Positions 53,173-60,743 of a stretch of DNA of 64,000 nucleotides are shown here, piece by piece (position 1 is the first letter of the stretch; each line of letters starts with the position of its first letter). Both the position numbers and the translations under genes were made by a program. Source of the DNA: Flavobacteriaceae bacterium D16 (GTDB lineage: Bacteria; Bacteroidota; Bacteroidia; Flavobacteriales; Flavobacteriaceae). The stretch lies in contig JAJTJC010000036.1 in assembly GCA_021295155.1 (NCBI GenBank), positions 930,001-994,000 on the forward strand. The letters are read 5' to 3'. The notes below the pieces were generated by a model. That model did no database searches. It worked only from the letters and a program-made list of their open reading frames with translations, and was not told the DNA's origin.

Positions 53173-53837
53173 AAATTTTTGAGTCCGTTTATTAATAGAA
53201 CCACATCTCGCTCTCTACTTAAATTCAAATTATTTTCCTTTACGATTTTGGATGCTTCCTTGGTATCTCCCAAAGCTTTTAAAATGGTTTTTTTACGAAG
53301 TTTTACCGGTTCGGCAGGGCTATCACCAGACTTCAGGTAGTATTCAGTAAGATCGGTAAACCTTGGCGGCTTCGCCGCGGTATACCCATCGCCCTGAGTT
53401 CCGTAATGGAAGGTCTTCGATTTCTTTTTTAAAAGCATCACAGGTCCTTCTGTTAGTTGGACAAAATATCCCTGGTTTAGTTCTCCTTTAACGCTCAGAT
53501 ACTTAAATATCCCAAATAATTCCCCATTAATGCTAGCTCGGATATAATCTCTTTTAAATAATGCGAACGATCCGCCTTTCTCCTGTATTTCAATATTATC
53601 CCGATAAGCGTCATATCGCAACATGGCATTTTTTACAATACTATCTCTAATGATCGTTTTTCCCAACTGAAACTCTTCATTGTCATAGGGAGAATCCGTC
53701 ATGCCAGGCGGAAGATCTGCCCCCCGCATGATGAGCCGTCTGACTATTTGTTCATCGGTTTCAATCGAATTGAGCTGGCCACTAACGGTATAGCCTAGAA
53801 AAAACAGGAAGATCAAAAGTAAAGGTGTTTTGTTCAT
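53169..53837 (-). CDS. exported protein of unknown function, partner of the next gene
   Basis: This 222-residue protein begins with a signal peptide (MNKTPLLLIFLFFLGYTVSG), which places the start at 53837 rather than 53927. It has ADLPPGMTDSPYDNEEFQLGK, a central beta-rich segment (SFALFKRDYIRASINGELFG) and a lysine-rich C-terminus. No family is recognised. It is the first gene of a two-gene unit with the 194-residue exported protein. Confidence 0.7.
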   Translation of the reverse strand: MNKTPLLLIFLFFLGYTVSGQLNSIETDEQIVRRLIMRGADLPPGMTDSPYDNEEFQLGKTIIRDSIVKNAMLRYDAYRDNIEIQEKGGSFALFKRDYIRASINGELFGIFKYLSVKGELNQGYFVQLTEGPVMLLKKKSKTFHYGTQGDGYTAAKPPRFTDLTEYYLKSGDSPAEPVKLRKKTILKALGDTKEASKIVKENNLNLSRERDVVLLINGLKNL

Positions 53838-54056
53838 GAGTTGGAAATGAAGAGTGATAGATTCCAAATGAAAATACAGGATATTTGCTAGCAGACCTAA
53901 AACATTGGTCTGAAATTTAAAAATCACAGAGACCGGGGATATTGTATCTGGTTAACTGTTTACAGCTGGTTTTGGGTTAGGTAAACCCCTGACAGCAAGC
54001 ATAATTTACAATTTCTTAACAGTATTATTCAACGTCTTGGCTTACTTTCGTGCCGA

Positions 54057-54359
54057 ATGGGAACTCGTTATTTTAAAAAAGGATTACCGCTTTTGTTTTT
54101 ACTGCTTTTTCTAGGAGTAAAAGCATCTGCCTTCCATCCGCTTACTCATGAGGAATCCGAGGAACCCACACCCTGCGAGTTTTGCACCCTCGTAATACAA
54201 AAGGAGCTTGAAGATTTTGACTCTCCGGAAGTACAAATTGTACCTGAGAAGGTGGTTCAGCCCGATGCCGAGGAAGAGCAGGCTTCATATTTAAGCACCC
54301 CATACCTTAGGGATGCATGGATGCGGTATTTTTCCCGCCCTCCACCTCAATTGGCCTAG
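54057..54359 (+). CDS. small exported protein with CEFC motif, in front of a TonB receptor
   Basis: This 100-residue protein has a signal peptide (PLLFLLLFLGVKASAF) and a short mature part with HPLTHEESEEPTPCEFCTLV, giving an acidic, His/Cys-rich possible metal site. It is followed after 66 nt by a TonB receptor and then a lipoprotein. Such triads occur in Bacteroidota and have been suggested to handle metal; zinc or copper is possible here but not shown. No regulator box was identified. Confidence 0.7.
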   Translation: MGTRYFKKGLPLLFLLLFLGVKASAFHPLTHEESEEPTPCEFCTLVIQKELEDFDSPEVQIVPEKVVQPDAEEEQASYLSTPYLRDAWMRYFSRPPPQLA

Positions 54360-54425
54360 TCTTCAATAGCCAATTTCGCCTTTGAAACAAGAGGGCGAAC
54401 CCCTTTGTTAATTATTCTCTTTTTT

Positions 54426-56822
54426 ATGAAATTCAAGATAGCTTGCTTAATAATGCTGCTTCCTTCGGCTATAATATTCGCCCAGGAATGCAGGTATGTG
54501 TTTAAAGGACAGGTGGTGGACTTTCACGATAAATCACCCCTGGCTGAGGCAAGTATTTTTATCAATCAAATAGGTCGCTCTGCGGTCACCGATGCTCAGG
54601 GAAATTTTGAATTCGAGGAAATGTGTCCGGGGACCTACCAGATACAGGCAGCACATTCAGGATGTCAAACGCTTTTTCTTGAAGTAGAAATATCAGGCGA
54701 TACCTATACAGAAATCCTATTGGAACACCATCGTGTAGAATTGGAAGAAGTCCGTGTATTTGGTGCTCCCCTGGCAGACAAGACTATTTCTGCCATTGAG
54801 CAAAGCCTGGAAGAGGAGACTTTGGAACAATTTAGTGGGGCCAGTTTAGGAGATGCACTAAAAACCATTTCTGGCGTATCCAGTTTGAATACGGGAGCAA
54901 ACATAGTAAAACCGGCGATCCACGGCTTAAATGGAAGTCGCGTCCTTATCTTAAATGATGGTGTACGTATGCAGGATATGGAATGGGGCGATGAGCATGC
55001 ACCTAACGTTGATCTTAATGCGGCTAATTCGGTTACTGTGATTAAGGGAGCTTCTGCTCTAAAATATGGTGGAGACGCTATAGGTGGGGTTATCCTTCTG
55101 GAGCAGAAAAACCTTGCAGTTAAGGATACACTTTTTGGTAAAACCCTGTTGACAGGATTAACCAATGGACGTGGCGGAACCATCACATCTGAACTTAATA
55201 AGTCATTTCATAGCGGTTTGTATCTTAAGGGACAGGCCTCTTTTAAGCGACTGGGAGATGCTGAGGCGCCTGATTATATCTTGTCTAACACAGGGATCAG
55301 TGAGGTAGGAGCATCATTCCAACTTGGGCGAAAACAATTGGCCTGGGGCTGGGATGTGCGTTATGCCTTTTACAATGCGGAGATCGCCATATTGCGTTCT
55401 TCTCACATCGGGAATATAGATGACCTGATAAGAAGCATCAATAGTGGTGAGCCTGAAATAATTCGTGATTTCACCTATGACCTGCAGAATCCAAGGCAGG
55501 AAGTCACCCACCATTTAGCTAAAGCCAAAATTTATAGGCGGTTTGAGGGTCTGGGCCGATTGAATGTCCAATACGATTTTCAGAATAACAGACGCTTTGA
55601 ATATGATGTGAGGAGAGGGGAACGTGATGACACCCCATCGATTGACCTGGAATTGCAAACCCACACCCTGACCACAGACTTCAAGCTGGATGCCAACGAG
55701 CGCTACGAGTTACAATTTGGTTTATTGGGGCGCTACCAGGACAATTTTGCCAATCCGGCAACGGGGGTCAGAAGACTTATTCCGGATTATCAGAAATACG
55801 ATCTGGGCAGTTTTATTACCGGGGAGTATTTCCTTTCTGAGTTGTGGACCCTGGAAGCTGGCCTGCGCTATGATTTCAATCGCATTGACGCCCAGAAGTT
55901 TTATCGGGTCTCGCGATGGGAAGAAAGGGGGTACGATCAGGATTTTGCAGATATTATCGTAGAGGATCTGGGCACGCAATACCTTACAAATCCGGTATTT
56001 AATTATCACAACATTTCTGTTTCTGCAGGGGTTGCCTACAAAGATGAAGATCAAAATTTCCGATTCAATTATGCTTTGTCCCAGCGGGCACCAAATCCCT
56101 CAGAATTGTTCAGTGATGGCTTGCACCATTCCGCTGCCAGAATTGAGCTAGGGGACCTCCGAATTGATCAGGAAACCTCCCATAAGTTTTCGTTCTCTTT
56201 TGAAAAAGATTTTGATTACTGGGGCTTTACCATTGAACCCTATGCCAATTTTATACAGGATTTTGTGTTACTGGAACCCACCGGGGTAGAATTTACCCTC
56301 AGAGGGGCATTTCCGGTCTGGAGTTTCCGACAAACCGATGCCAGGCTTTTAGGGGTTGACGTATCTGCCTATGTAGACTATACCCAAAATTGGCGGTCAG
56401 ATCACCGGTTTTCATTGGTGAAGGGGAATGATACAGATACTGATATTCCTCTGATCAATATCCCGGCCGCCAACATCGTGAACCAAATATCTTATACCCA
56501 ACTGGATTGGCACAACTTTGAAATCTCCCTGGAAAGCCAATATGTTTTCAGGCAGAATGAAACACCAGACGATATCATTGTATTCTCCCCGGACCAGCAG
56601 CAGAACGTCTTACTGGAGATTAACACCGCACCGGAGGCTTATCATTTGCTGAACCTTAACAGCAGTATGTCATTTCCACTGGGCGGACGAACACAATTAA
56701 CCACTTCCTTATCGGTAAATAACCTGCTTGATACATCGTTCCGCGATTATTTAAACAGGCAACGATTCTTTGCAGATGACCTTGGGAGAAACATCATTTT
56801 ACAATTAAAACTTAATTATTAA
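54426..56822 (+). CDS. TonB-dependent outer-membrane receptor (ZnuD-like)
   Basis: This 798-residue receptor has a signal peptide (MKFKIACLIMLLPSAIIFAQ), an N-terminal carboxypeptidase-like beta domain (about 25-110, FKGQVVDFHDKSPLAEASIF), a plug (about 120-250, with DALKTISGVSSLNTGANIVK and VTVIKGASALKYGGDAIGGV) and a C-terminal barrel. The EWGDEHAPNVDLN plug motif resembles metal-uptake receptors such as ZnuD. The ATG at 54426 is preferred because the signal starts there. It is flanked by the CEFC protein and a lipoprotein. Confidence 0.87.
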   Translation: MKFKIACLIMLLPSAIIFAQECRYVFKGQVVDFHDKSPLAEASIFINQIGRSAVTDAQGNFEFEEMCPGTYQIQAAHSGCQTLFLEVEISGDTYTEILLEHHRVELEEVRVFGAPLADKTISAIEQSLEEETLEQFSGASLGDALKTISGVSSLNTGANIVKPAIHGLNGSRVLILNDGVRMQDMEWGDEHAPNVDLNAANSVTVIKGASALKYGGDAIGGVILLEQKNLAVKDTLFGKTLLTGLTNGRGGTITSELNKSFHSGLYLKGQASFKRLGDAEAPDYILSNTGISEVGASFQLGRKQLAWGWDVRYAFYNAEIAILRSSHIGNIDDLIRSINSGEPEIIRDFTYDLQNPRQEVTHHLAKAKIYRRFEGLGRLNVQYDFQNNRRFEYDVRRGERDDTPSIDLELQTHTLTTDFKLDANERYELQFGLLGRYQDNFANPATGVRRLIPDYQKYDLGSFITGEYFLSELWTLEAGLRYDFNRIDAQKFYRVSRWEERGYDQDFADIIVEDLGTQYLTNPVFNYHNISVSAGVAYKDEDQNFRFNYALSQRAPNPSELFSDGLHHSAARIELGDLRIDQETSHKFSFSFEKDFDYWGFTIEPYANFIQDFVLLEPTGVEFTLRGAFPVWSFRQTDARLLGVDVSAYVDYTQNWRSDHRFSLVKGNDTDTDIPLINIPAANIVNQISYTQLDWHNFEISLESQYVFRQNETPDDIIVFSPDQQQNVLLEINTAPEAYHLLNLNSSMSFPLGGRTQLTTSLSVNNLLDTSFRDYLNRQRFFADDLGRNIILQLKLNY

Positions 56823-56840
56823 TCTTAAAATTGCAATCAT

Positions 56841-57395
56841 ATGAAAACCTTTAAAACCATTTTATCACTGGTATTTGTTGGAGTATTATTTGTTTCCTGT
56901 TCTAATGATGATGATAGTCCGGAACCGGTAAATGAAGAAGAACTTATCACTACCATGACGTTAACATTAACCCCTCAGGCAGGTGGGGCAGACATTACGC
57001 TGTCGGTCCAGGACCTGGATGGAGACGGGCCGAATCCTCCAATTTTCGCAGTGGCAGAAGCTCTGGATGCAAATGCCACCTACACAGGGTCAATCACGCT
57101 GCTAAATGAAACGGAGAATCCGCCAGAAAATATTACACTGGAAGTGGCAGAAGAAGACGAAGAGCACCAGTTCTTCTATATAGCTACCGGAGCCATAACA
57201 GCGGTTGCCTATTCTGATCAGGATGGAAATGGAAATCCGGTTGGACTCACTTTTGAGTTGATTACAGGGGCTGCTGGAGATGCCACTTTGCAAGTGACCC
57301 TTCGCCATGAGCCTAAGAAGCCAAACGATGGAACTTTAGCAGATGCTGGCGGGGAAACTGACATTGCTCAGACTTTCAATGTAACGGTTCAGTAA
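56841..57395 (+). CDS. surface-type lipoprotein linked to the TonB receptor
   Basis: This 184-residue lipoprotein has the signal MKTFKTILSLVFVGVLFVSC and a following SNDDD acidic patch, which resembles the Bacteroidota lipoprotein export signal and suggests surface exposure. The mature part is beta-rich and acidic: TMTLTLTPQAGGADITLSVQ, LDGDGPNPPIF and HEPKKPNDGTLADAGGETD. It resembles proteins often annotated as periplasmic-binding-fold lipoproteins. It lies 18 nt after the receptor and is closed by a terminator. Confidence 0.8.
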   Translation: MKTFKTILSLVFVGVLFVSCSNDDDSPEPVNEEELITTMTLTLTPQAGGADITLSVQDLDGDGPNPPIFAVAEALDANATYTGSITLLNETENPPENITLEVAEEDEEHQFFYIATGAITAVAYSDQDGNGNPVGLTFELITGAAGDATLQVTLRHEPKKPNDGTLADAGGETDIAQTFNVTVQ

Positions 57396-57414
57396 ATAAA
57401 TATTGCCTTATAGT

Positions 57415-57456
57415 AAAGATGCCCCGGATATCATATCCGAGGCATCTTTGTTTTTA
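57415..57456 (+). terminator. terminator of the TonB-receptor operon
   Basis: AAAGATGCC pairs with GGCATCTTT around a CGGATAT/ATCCG inner stem, followed by GTTTTTA. It lies 20 nt past the lipoprotein stop. The right arm is partly duplicated just after (ATCCGAGG-TG-TCTTTGTT). Confidence 0.85.
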
Positions 57457-57634
57457 TCCGAGGTGTCTTTGTTGCCTTACCGTCACCGACGAATTCTTCG
57501 TTTTATCTATATCGCACTTTATAAGCCATTTCCCATGAACATATCGGTTTTATAGACCATTGGTAAACACCCTGTTGTTCATCGCTTTTTTGTGTAATAA
57601 GACCATTTACAAGAACTCCACGCAATAATGAAAA

Positions 57635-57642
57635 TATATTTG
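57635..57642 (+). promoter_or_regulatory. -7 promoter element before the small membrane ORFs
   Basis: TATATTTG matches TAnnTTTG, 42 nt before the start at 57685. No TTG was found at the expected spacing. The stretch 57457-57684 otherwise holds no gene; it has three rough repeats of the form ATA(A/G)-N-CCATT that I could not interpret. Confidence 0.4.
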
Positions 57643-57684
57643 AACCGAACAGATTAATGAAAAATACTAACTCAAATATCGCAT

Positions 57685-57855
57685 ATGAGAACAGTTTTAC
57701 TAATTAAGGAAATTTATAAAGAAGGATTCAGAAATTTAGGGCACTACCTGCTAAAACGCTATTTCAAGATTTTTGCCTGGTTTAGTTTTGTAATGTTTAC
57801 CATTGTGCTTTATGCATTTATATACCGGGTTGTAACCGGGTTCCCGTTTGATTAG
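57685..57855 (+). CDS. 56-residue membrane protein, DUF6747-like (copy 1)
   Basis: This short ORF starts MRTVLLIKEIYKEGFRNLGH. It has one transmembrane helix (FAWFSFVMFTIVLYAFIY) and ends TGFPFD. It shares about 35 of 56 residues with the ORF at 58186, including KEIY, E-x-FRNLG, FAWFSF and TGF-x-FD. The conservation of two copies argues that it is a real gene. It resembles small proteins I recall as DUF6747 of Flavobacteriaceae; the family name is a memory-based match. Function is unknown. Confidence 0.7.
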   Translation: MRTVLLIKEIYKEGFRNLGHYLLKRYFKIFAWFSFVMFTIVLYAFIYRVVTGFPFD

Positions 57856-57878
57856 ATCCTTCGGGCAGTTTAAAATAT

Positions 57879-57986
57879 ATGTGGAGACCTAAGAAGTTCA
57901 ATTATATCAACTTATTCCTGATTGTAGGATACCTTTATATCTCTTGTATGGTATTCCTTATAATCAACGCCATGGATACTTTTTGA
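57879..57986 (+). CDS. 35-residue membrane micro-ORF
   Basis: This ORF encodes MWRPKKFNYINLFLIVGYLY followed by a hydrophobic end (ISCMVFLIINAMDTF): a basic start and one transmembrane helix. It lies 23 nt after the 56-residue gene and before a terminator at 58044, so it is likely on the same transcript. It is too short for confidence on coding potential alone; the membrane-protein pattern and position are the support. Confidence 0.45.
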   Translation: MWRPKKFNYINLFLIVGYLYISCMVFLIINAMDTF

Positions 57987-58043
57987 TATGCTGACCTCCC
58001 GGGTTTGCCCTTAGAATTACCATAGCCAAGAGTGCAATTTTCC

Positions 58044-58073
58044 AATCCCGCGATTTTGCGGGATTTTTCTTTT
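58044..58073 (+). terminator. terminator after the first small-ORF pair
   Basis: AATCCCGC (58044-58051) and GCGGGATT (58058-58065) form a perfect stem around GATTTT, followed by TTTCTTTT. It closes the transcript carrying the 56- and 35-residue ORFs. Confidence 0.8.
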
Positions 58074-58185
58074 CTAGCCCTCAAAATGGGCTTTTTGTCC
58101 TTTTTTTCCGCAGTTTAACCAAAATATCTTCCAGGGGTTTAAACCTGGTACAGGCTTTGCCTTCTTACTTATAAAAGCAATAGTT

Positions 58186-58356
58186 ATGAAAACAGCAGTT
58201 ATAATTAAAGAGATTTACGCAGAGGCTTTCAGAAACCTTGGCAATTATATGGTGAAGCATACATTTAAAGTATTCGCCTGGTTTAGTTTTATCCTATTTT
58301 TCATTGGCTTGTATGCCTTGATTTTTAGAATGTCTACAGGCTTCGCTTTTGATTAA
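58186..58356 (+). CDS. 56-residue membrane protein, DUF6747-like (copy 2)
   Basis: This ORF starts MKTAVIIKEIYAEAFRNLGN, with a single helix (FAWFSFILFFIGLYALIF) and the end STGFAFD. It is the same length as the copy at 57685 and about 60% identical, most strongly in the charged N-terminus and the FAWFSF helix start. A Flavobacteria-wide small membrane protein is inferred. It is separated from copy 1 by the micro-ORF and a terminator, so each copy seems to have its own transcript. Confidence 0.7.
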   Translation: MKTAVIIKEIYAEAFRNLGNYMVKHTFKVFAWFSFILFFIGLYALIFRMSTGFAFD

Positions 58357-58535
58357 ACACTTAGACTTTGGTAAGATTTTGTCTTTGGTTTGATCATAGG
58401 TCAAAACCCTTGAACCGGCAAAAGTTGGTGTATTTTTAGAGAAGGCTTGACATTATTGTAGGTAATTTGTTAATTTAAGCAGCAACCCGATTATTGTATC
58501 GGGTGAAAAATCTACAATACTAATCAAGCACTACC

Positions 58536-59048
58536 ATGAAAAAAGTTATTTATTTTACACTTATTACACTCTTTCTGGCTGCCTGCGGCGAGGGACAAAA
58601 ACAAGTTTCGGAAGAAGAACTGGCCACGCAGGCCGAAAAAGAAAGCAGCCTTGCCCTGCAGGCTATTGAAGATGCAAACGCTACGATTCCCGCGTTGATT
58701 CGCGAAGGAAAATACGAGGAAGCTGGAAAATATTTTGCTCCGGATGTGGTTCAGATGATCTCTGGTCAACCGCCTATTTATAGTCGTGAGGCTTGGATTA
58801 CCGCACAACGTGAAGCAGCAAAGATTGGTGATTGGAACCTTGAACTTGAAGTGCTCAACTTTGAATATCTGGGAGACCGTGCTGTGGAACGTGGACGTGG
58901 GATCCAGACGTTTACCGCCAATGAAGACAGTCCTATCCCTTCCATGCAACTGACGGGCGACTATCTGGTTATGTGGAAGAAAACCGAAGAGGGCTGGCAA
59001 ATCCAGTACGATTATGTGGTTATACTTCCTCCCGAGGCTACTGAATAA
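58536..59048 (+). CDS. SnoaL/DUF4440-like lipoprotein
   Basis: This 170-residue lipoprotein has signal MKKVIYFTLITLFLAAC (lipobox LAAC). The mature part has a SnoaL/DUF4440-like fold: ANATIPALIREGKYEEAGKY, DVVQMISGQPPIYSREAW and LTGDYLVMWKKTEEGWQIQY. It is probably anchored in the cell envelope with a periplasmic or surface binding domain. No ligand is known. It stands alone before the dinB unit. Confidence 0.82.
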   Translation: MKKVIYFTLITLFLAACGEGQKQVSEEELATQAEKESSLALQAIEDANATIPALIREGKYEEAGKYFAPDVVQMISGQPPIYSREAWITAQREAAKIGDWNLELEVLNFEYLGDRAVERGRGIQTFTANEDSPIPSMQLTGDYLVMWKKTEEGWQIQYDYVVILPPEATE

Positions 59049-59125
59049 AACCGTGCTAAATACTACTTTTTATTGCCGGAGAATATCCTGCTATTCATCC
59101 TGATGGTATTTGTGGATATTTAAAT

Positions 59126-59160
59126 TAGGAAATAATCCATAAAATAGGATATATTCCATA
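59126..59160 (+). promoter_or_regulatory. tandem 16-bp operator-like repeats upstream of dinB
   Basis: TAGGAAATAATCCATA (59126-59141) and TAGGATATATTCCATA (59145-59160) match at 14 of 16 positions and start 19 bp apart. Each has a GGA-N5-TCC dyad. They lie 27-61 bp before dinB. The layout suggests a repressor-binding site, perhaps for a damage-response regulator. Confidence 0.55.
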
Positions 59161-59166
59161 TCTTAG

Positions 59167-59184
59167 CTATCCTTTTTTGGATAG
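59167..59184 (+). promoter_or_regulatory. inverted repeat CTATCC-N6-GGATAG just before dinB
   Basis: A perfect 6-bp dyad (59167-59172 and 59179-59184) with a TTTTTT spacer ends 2 nt before the dinB ATG. It could be an operator overlapping the start region or a leader hairpin. It shares the GGATA/TATCC core with the repeats at 59126-59160. Confidence 0.5.
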
Positions 59185-59186
59185 TA

Positions 59187-60401
59187 ATGCAAAAGACCAT
59201 ACTTCATCTGGACCTGGATACTTTTTTTGTATCCGTAGAGCGACTCATTAATAGTGAATTGCGTGACAAGCCACTGCTGGTAGGGGGTACAAGTGACCGG
59301 GGCGTGGTTGCAGCCTGTAGCTATGAGACCCGGGGTTTTGGCGTGCATTCCGGCATGCCCATGAAGATGGCCCGTGAACTTTGCCCGGAAGCCGTGGTGA
59401 TCCGCGGTAATGCAGGGACCTATAGTAAACACTCCGATGTAGTAACCGACATTATTAAAGAGCAGGTGCCTGTCTTTGAGAAATCGAGCATAGATGAGTT
59501 CTATGCAGACCTTTCAGGGATGGACCGTTTTTTTGGGGCTTACCGTTACGCTTCCGAATTACGTAAGAAGATCACGAAGGAAACAGGGCTTCCCATTTCC
59601 TTTGGGCTTTCGGTAAACAAGGTGGTTTCCAAGGTGGCTACCAACGAAGCCAAACCCAACAACCAGCTTAAAGTAGACCTGGGATATGAAAAACCCTTCC
59701 TCGCCCCCTTGTCGATCAAAAAAATCCCCATGGTAGGCGATAAAACCTACCAGACCCTTCGGAATCTGGGACTTCGAAAAATTCAAACCATCCAGGAGAT
59801 GCCGGTAGATATCATGCAGCGGGTGCTGGGCGCCAATGGCAGGGTGATCTGGAAACGCGCCAATGGAGTAGACCATAGCCCGGTGATCCCTTTTTCAGAG
59901 CGCAAATCCATTTCTACTGAACGCACTTTTGATAAGGATACTATTGATGTGAATAAGCTTCGGGGTATCCTGATAGCCATGACGGAAAACCTGGCCTATC
60001 AGTTGCGCAGGGGGGAAAAACTTACGGCCTGCATTGCGGTGAAGATCAGGTATTCGGATTTTAACACCTATTCCAAGCAGATGCGGATTCCCTATACCAG
60101 CGCAGACCATATTCTGATCCCGAGGATACTGGACCTTTTCAGGACGTTGTACAACAGGCGGTTGCTGGTTCGTTTGGTGGGGATTCGTTTCAGTCACCTG
60201 GTTTCGGGGAATTACCAAATTAACCTGTTTGAGGATACCGAGGAGGCCCTGAACCTGTATGCGGCCATGGATTCCATCCGCAAACGATATGGAGATAAAA
60301 GTGTGCTGCGTGCCTCGGGCATGGGAGCTAAGACTATTGGAAGGATGACCAATCCATTTAATGGACAACCTCCGATTATTCTGGCACATCGGAAACAATA
60401 G
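59187..60401 (+). CDS. dinB: Y-family DNA polymerase IV
   Basis: This 404-residue translesion polymerase has DLDTFFVSVERL (catalytic Asp region), AACSYETRGFGVHSGMPM, KSSIDEFYADLSGMDRFFG (second catalytic pair) and GISFGLS-type palm motifs (PISFGLSVNKVVSKVATNEA). Near residues 344-348 it has QINLF, which fits the sliding-clamp-binding motif. It is followed by a second alpha subunit on the same strand, a pairing that often forms damage-inducible mutagenesis cassettes. Confidence 0.93.
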   Translation: MQKTILHLDLDTFFVSVERLINSELRDKPLLVGGTSDRGVVAACSYETRGFGVHSGMPMKMARELCPEAVVIRGNAGTYSKHSDVVTDIIKEQVPVFEKSSIDEFYADLSGMDRFFGAYRYASELRKKITKETGLPISFGLSVNKVVSKVATNEAKPNNQLKVDLGYEKPFLAPLSIKKIPMVGDKTYQTLRNLGLRKIQTIQEMPVDIMQRVLGANGRVIWKRANGVDHSPVIPFSERKSISTERTFDKDTIDVNKLRGILIAMTENLAYQLRRGEKLTACIAVKIRYSDFNTYSKQMRIPYTSADHILIPRILDLFRTLYNRRLLVRLVGIRFSHLVSGNYQINLFEDTEEALNLYAAMDSIRKRYGDKSVLRASGMGAKTIGRMTNPFNGQPPIILAHRKQ

Positions 60402-60743
60402 TTCTTCAGATGGCTTCCCTTTTCTTTGCCCGTCCAAAGAAAAGGGAGAAAAGAAAAGACGCCTTATCTGAGGAATTTTACCCGACAAGCGGGTAAACCG
60501 GTCTCGAAACTCCGCCATCCCGCCCTTAGCGGGACGAGTACCACCGGAGCTTTCTCGACCCTATTCTTAAGATAAGGTTCAGCTCTAATTTGAACCTTTA
60601 TCGTCAGCGAAGGAGTTAGCCTCCGTAAAAAATCGCTGAAGCCTTGGAAGCGATTTAGGGGTCTGGCTCCGGTTTTAATGCTTGCATTAAAATCGCCTAC
60701 GAAAAAGGAAGAACAAAAGAAATAAAGAGATAAATAAAAGAAC
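60402..60743. other. highly structured gene-free element between dinB and dnaE
   Basis: This 342-nt stretch is full of dyads. CCCTTTTCTTTG/CAAAGAAAAGGG (60417-60446) is a perfect 12-bp stem. CCTTATCT (60462-60469) and AGATAAGG (60570-60577) enclose TTTACCCG/CGGGTAAA (60477-60497) and a nested hairpin 60500-60560 (GGTC/GACC, GAAA/TTTC, CTCCG/CGGAG, TCCCGC/GCGGGA). AAGGTTCA/TGAACCTT (60574-60598) follows, and further on TTTTAATG/CATTAAAA. No convincing ORF is present; it looks like an inserted or repeated structured element. Confidence 0.75.

Noticed and set aside
54704-55186. 160-residue minus-strand ORF over the TonB receptor
   Set aside because: Shadow of the receptor plug region.
57510-57610. 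Three loose repeats of the ATA-GACCATT type as an operator array
   Set aside because: Spacing (about 31 and 45 bp) and sequence are too irregular to support.
59895-60518. 207-residue minus-strand ORF over the dinB 3' end and the structured element
   Set aside because: It is the antisense shadow of dinB and the palindromes; no start signal or domain.
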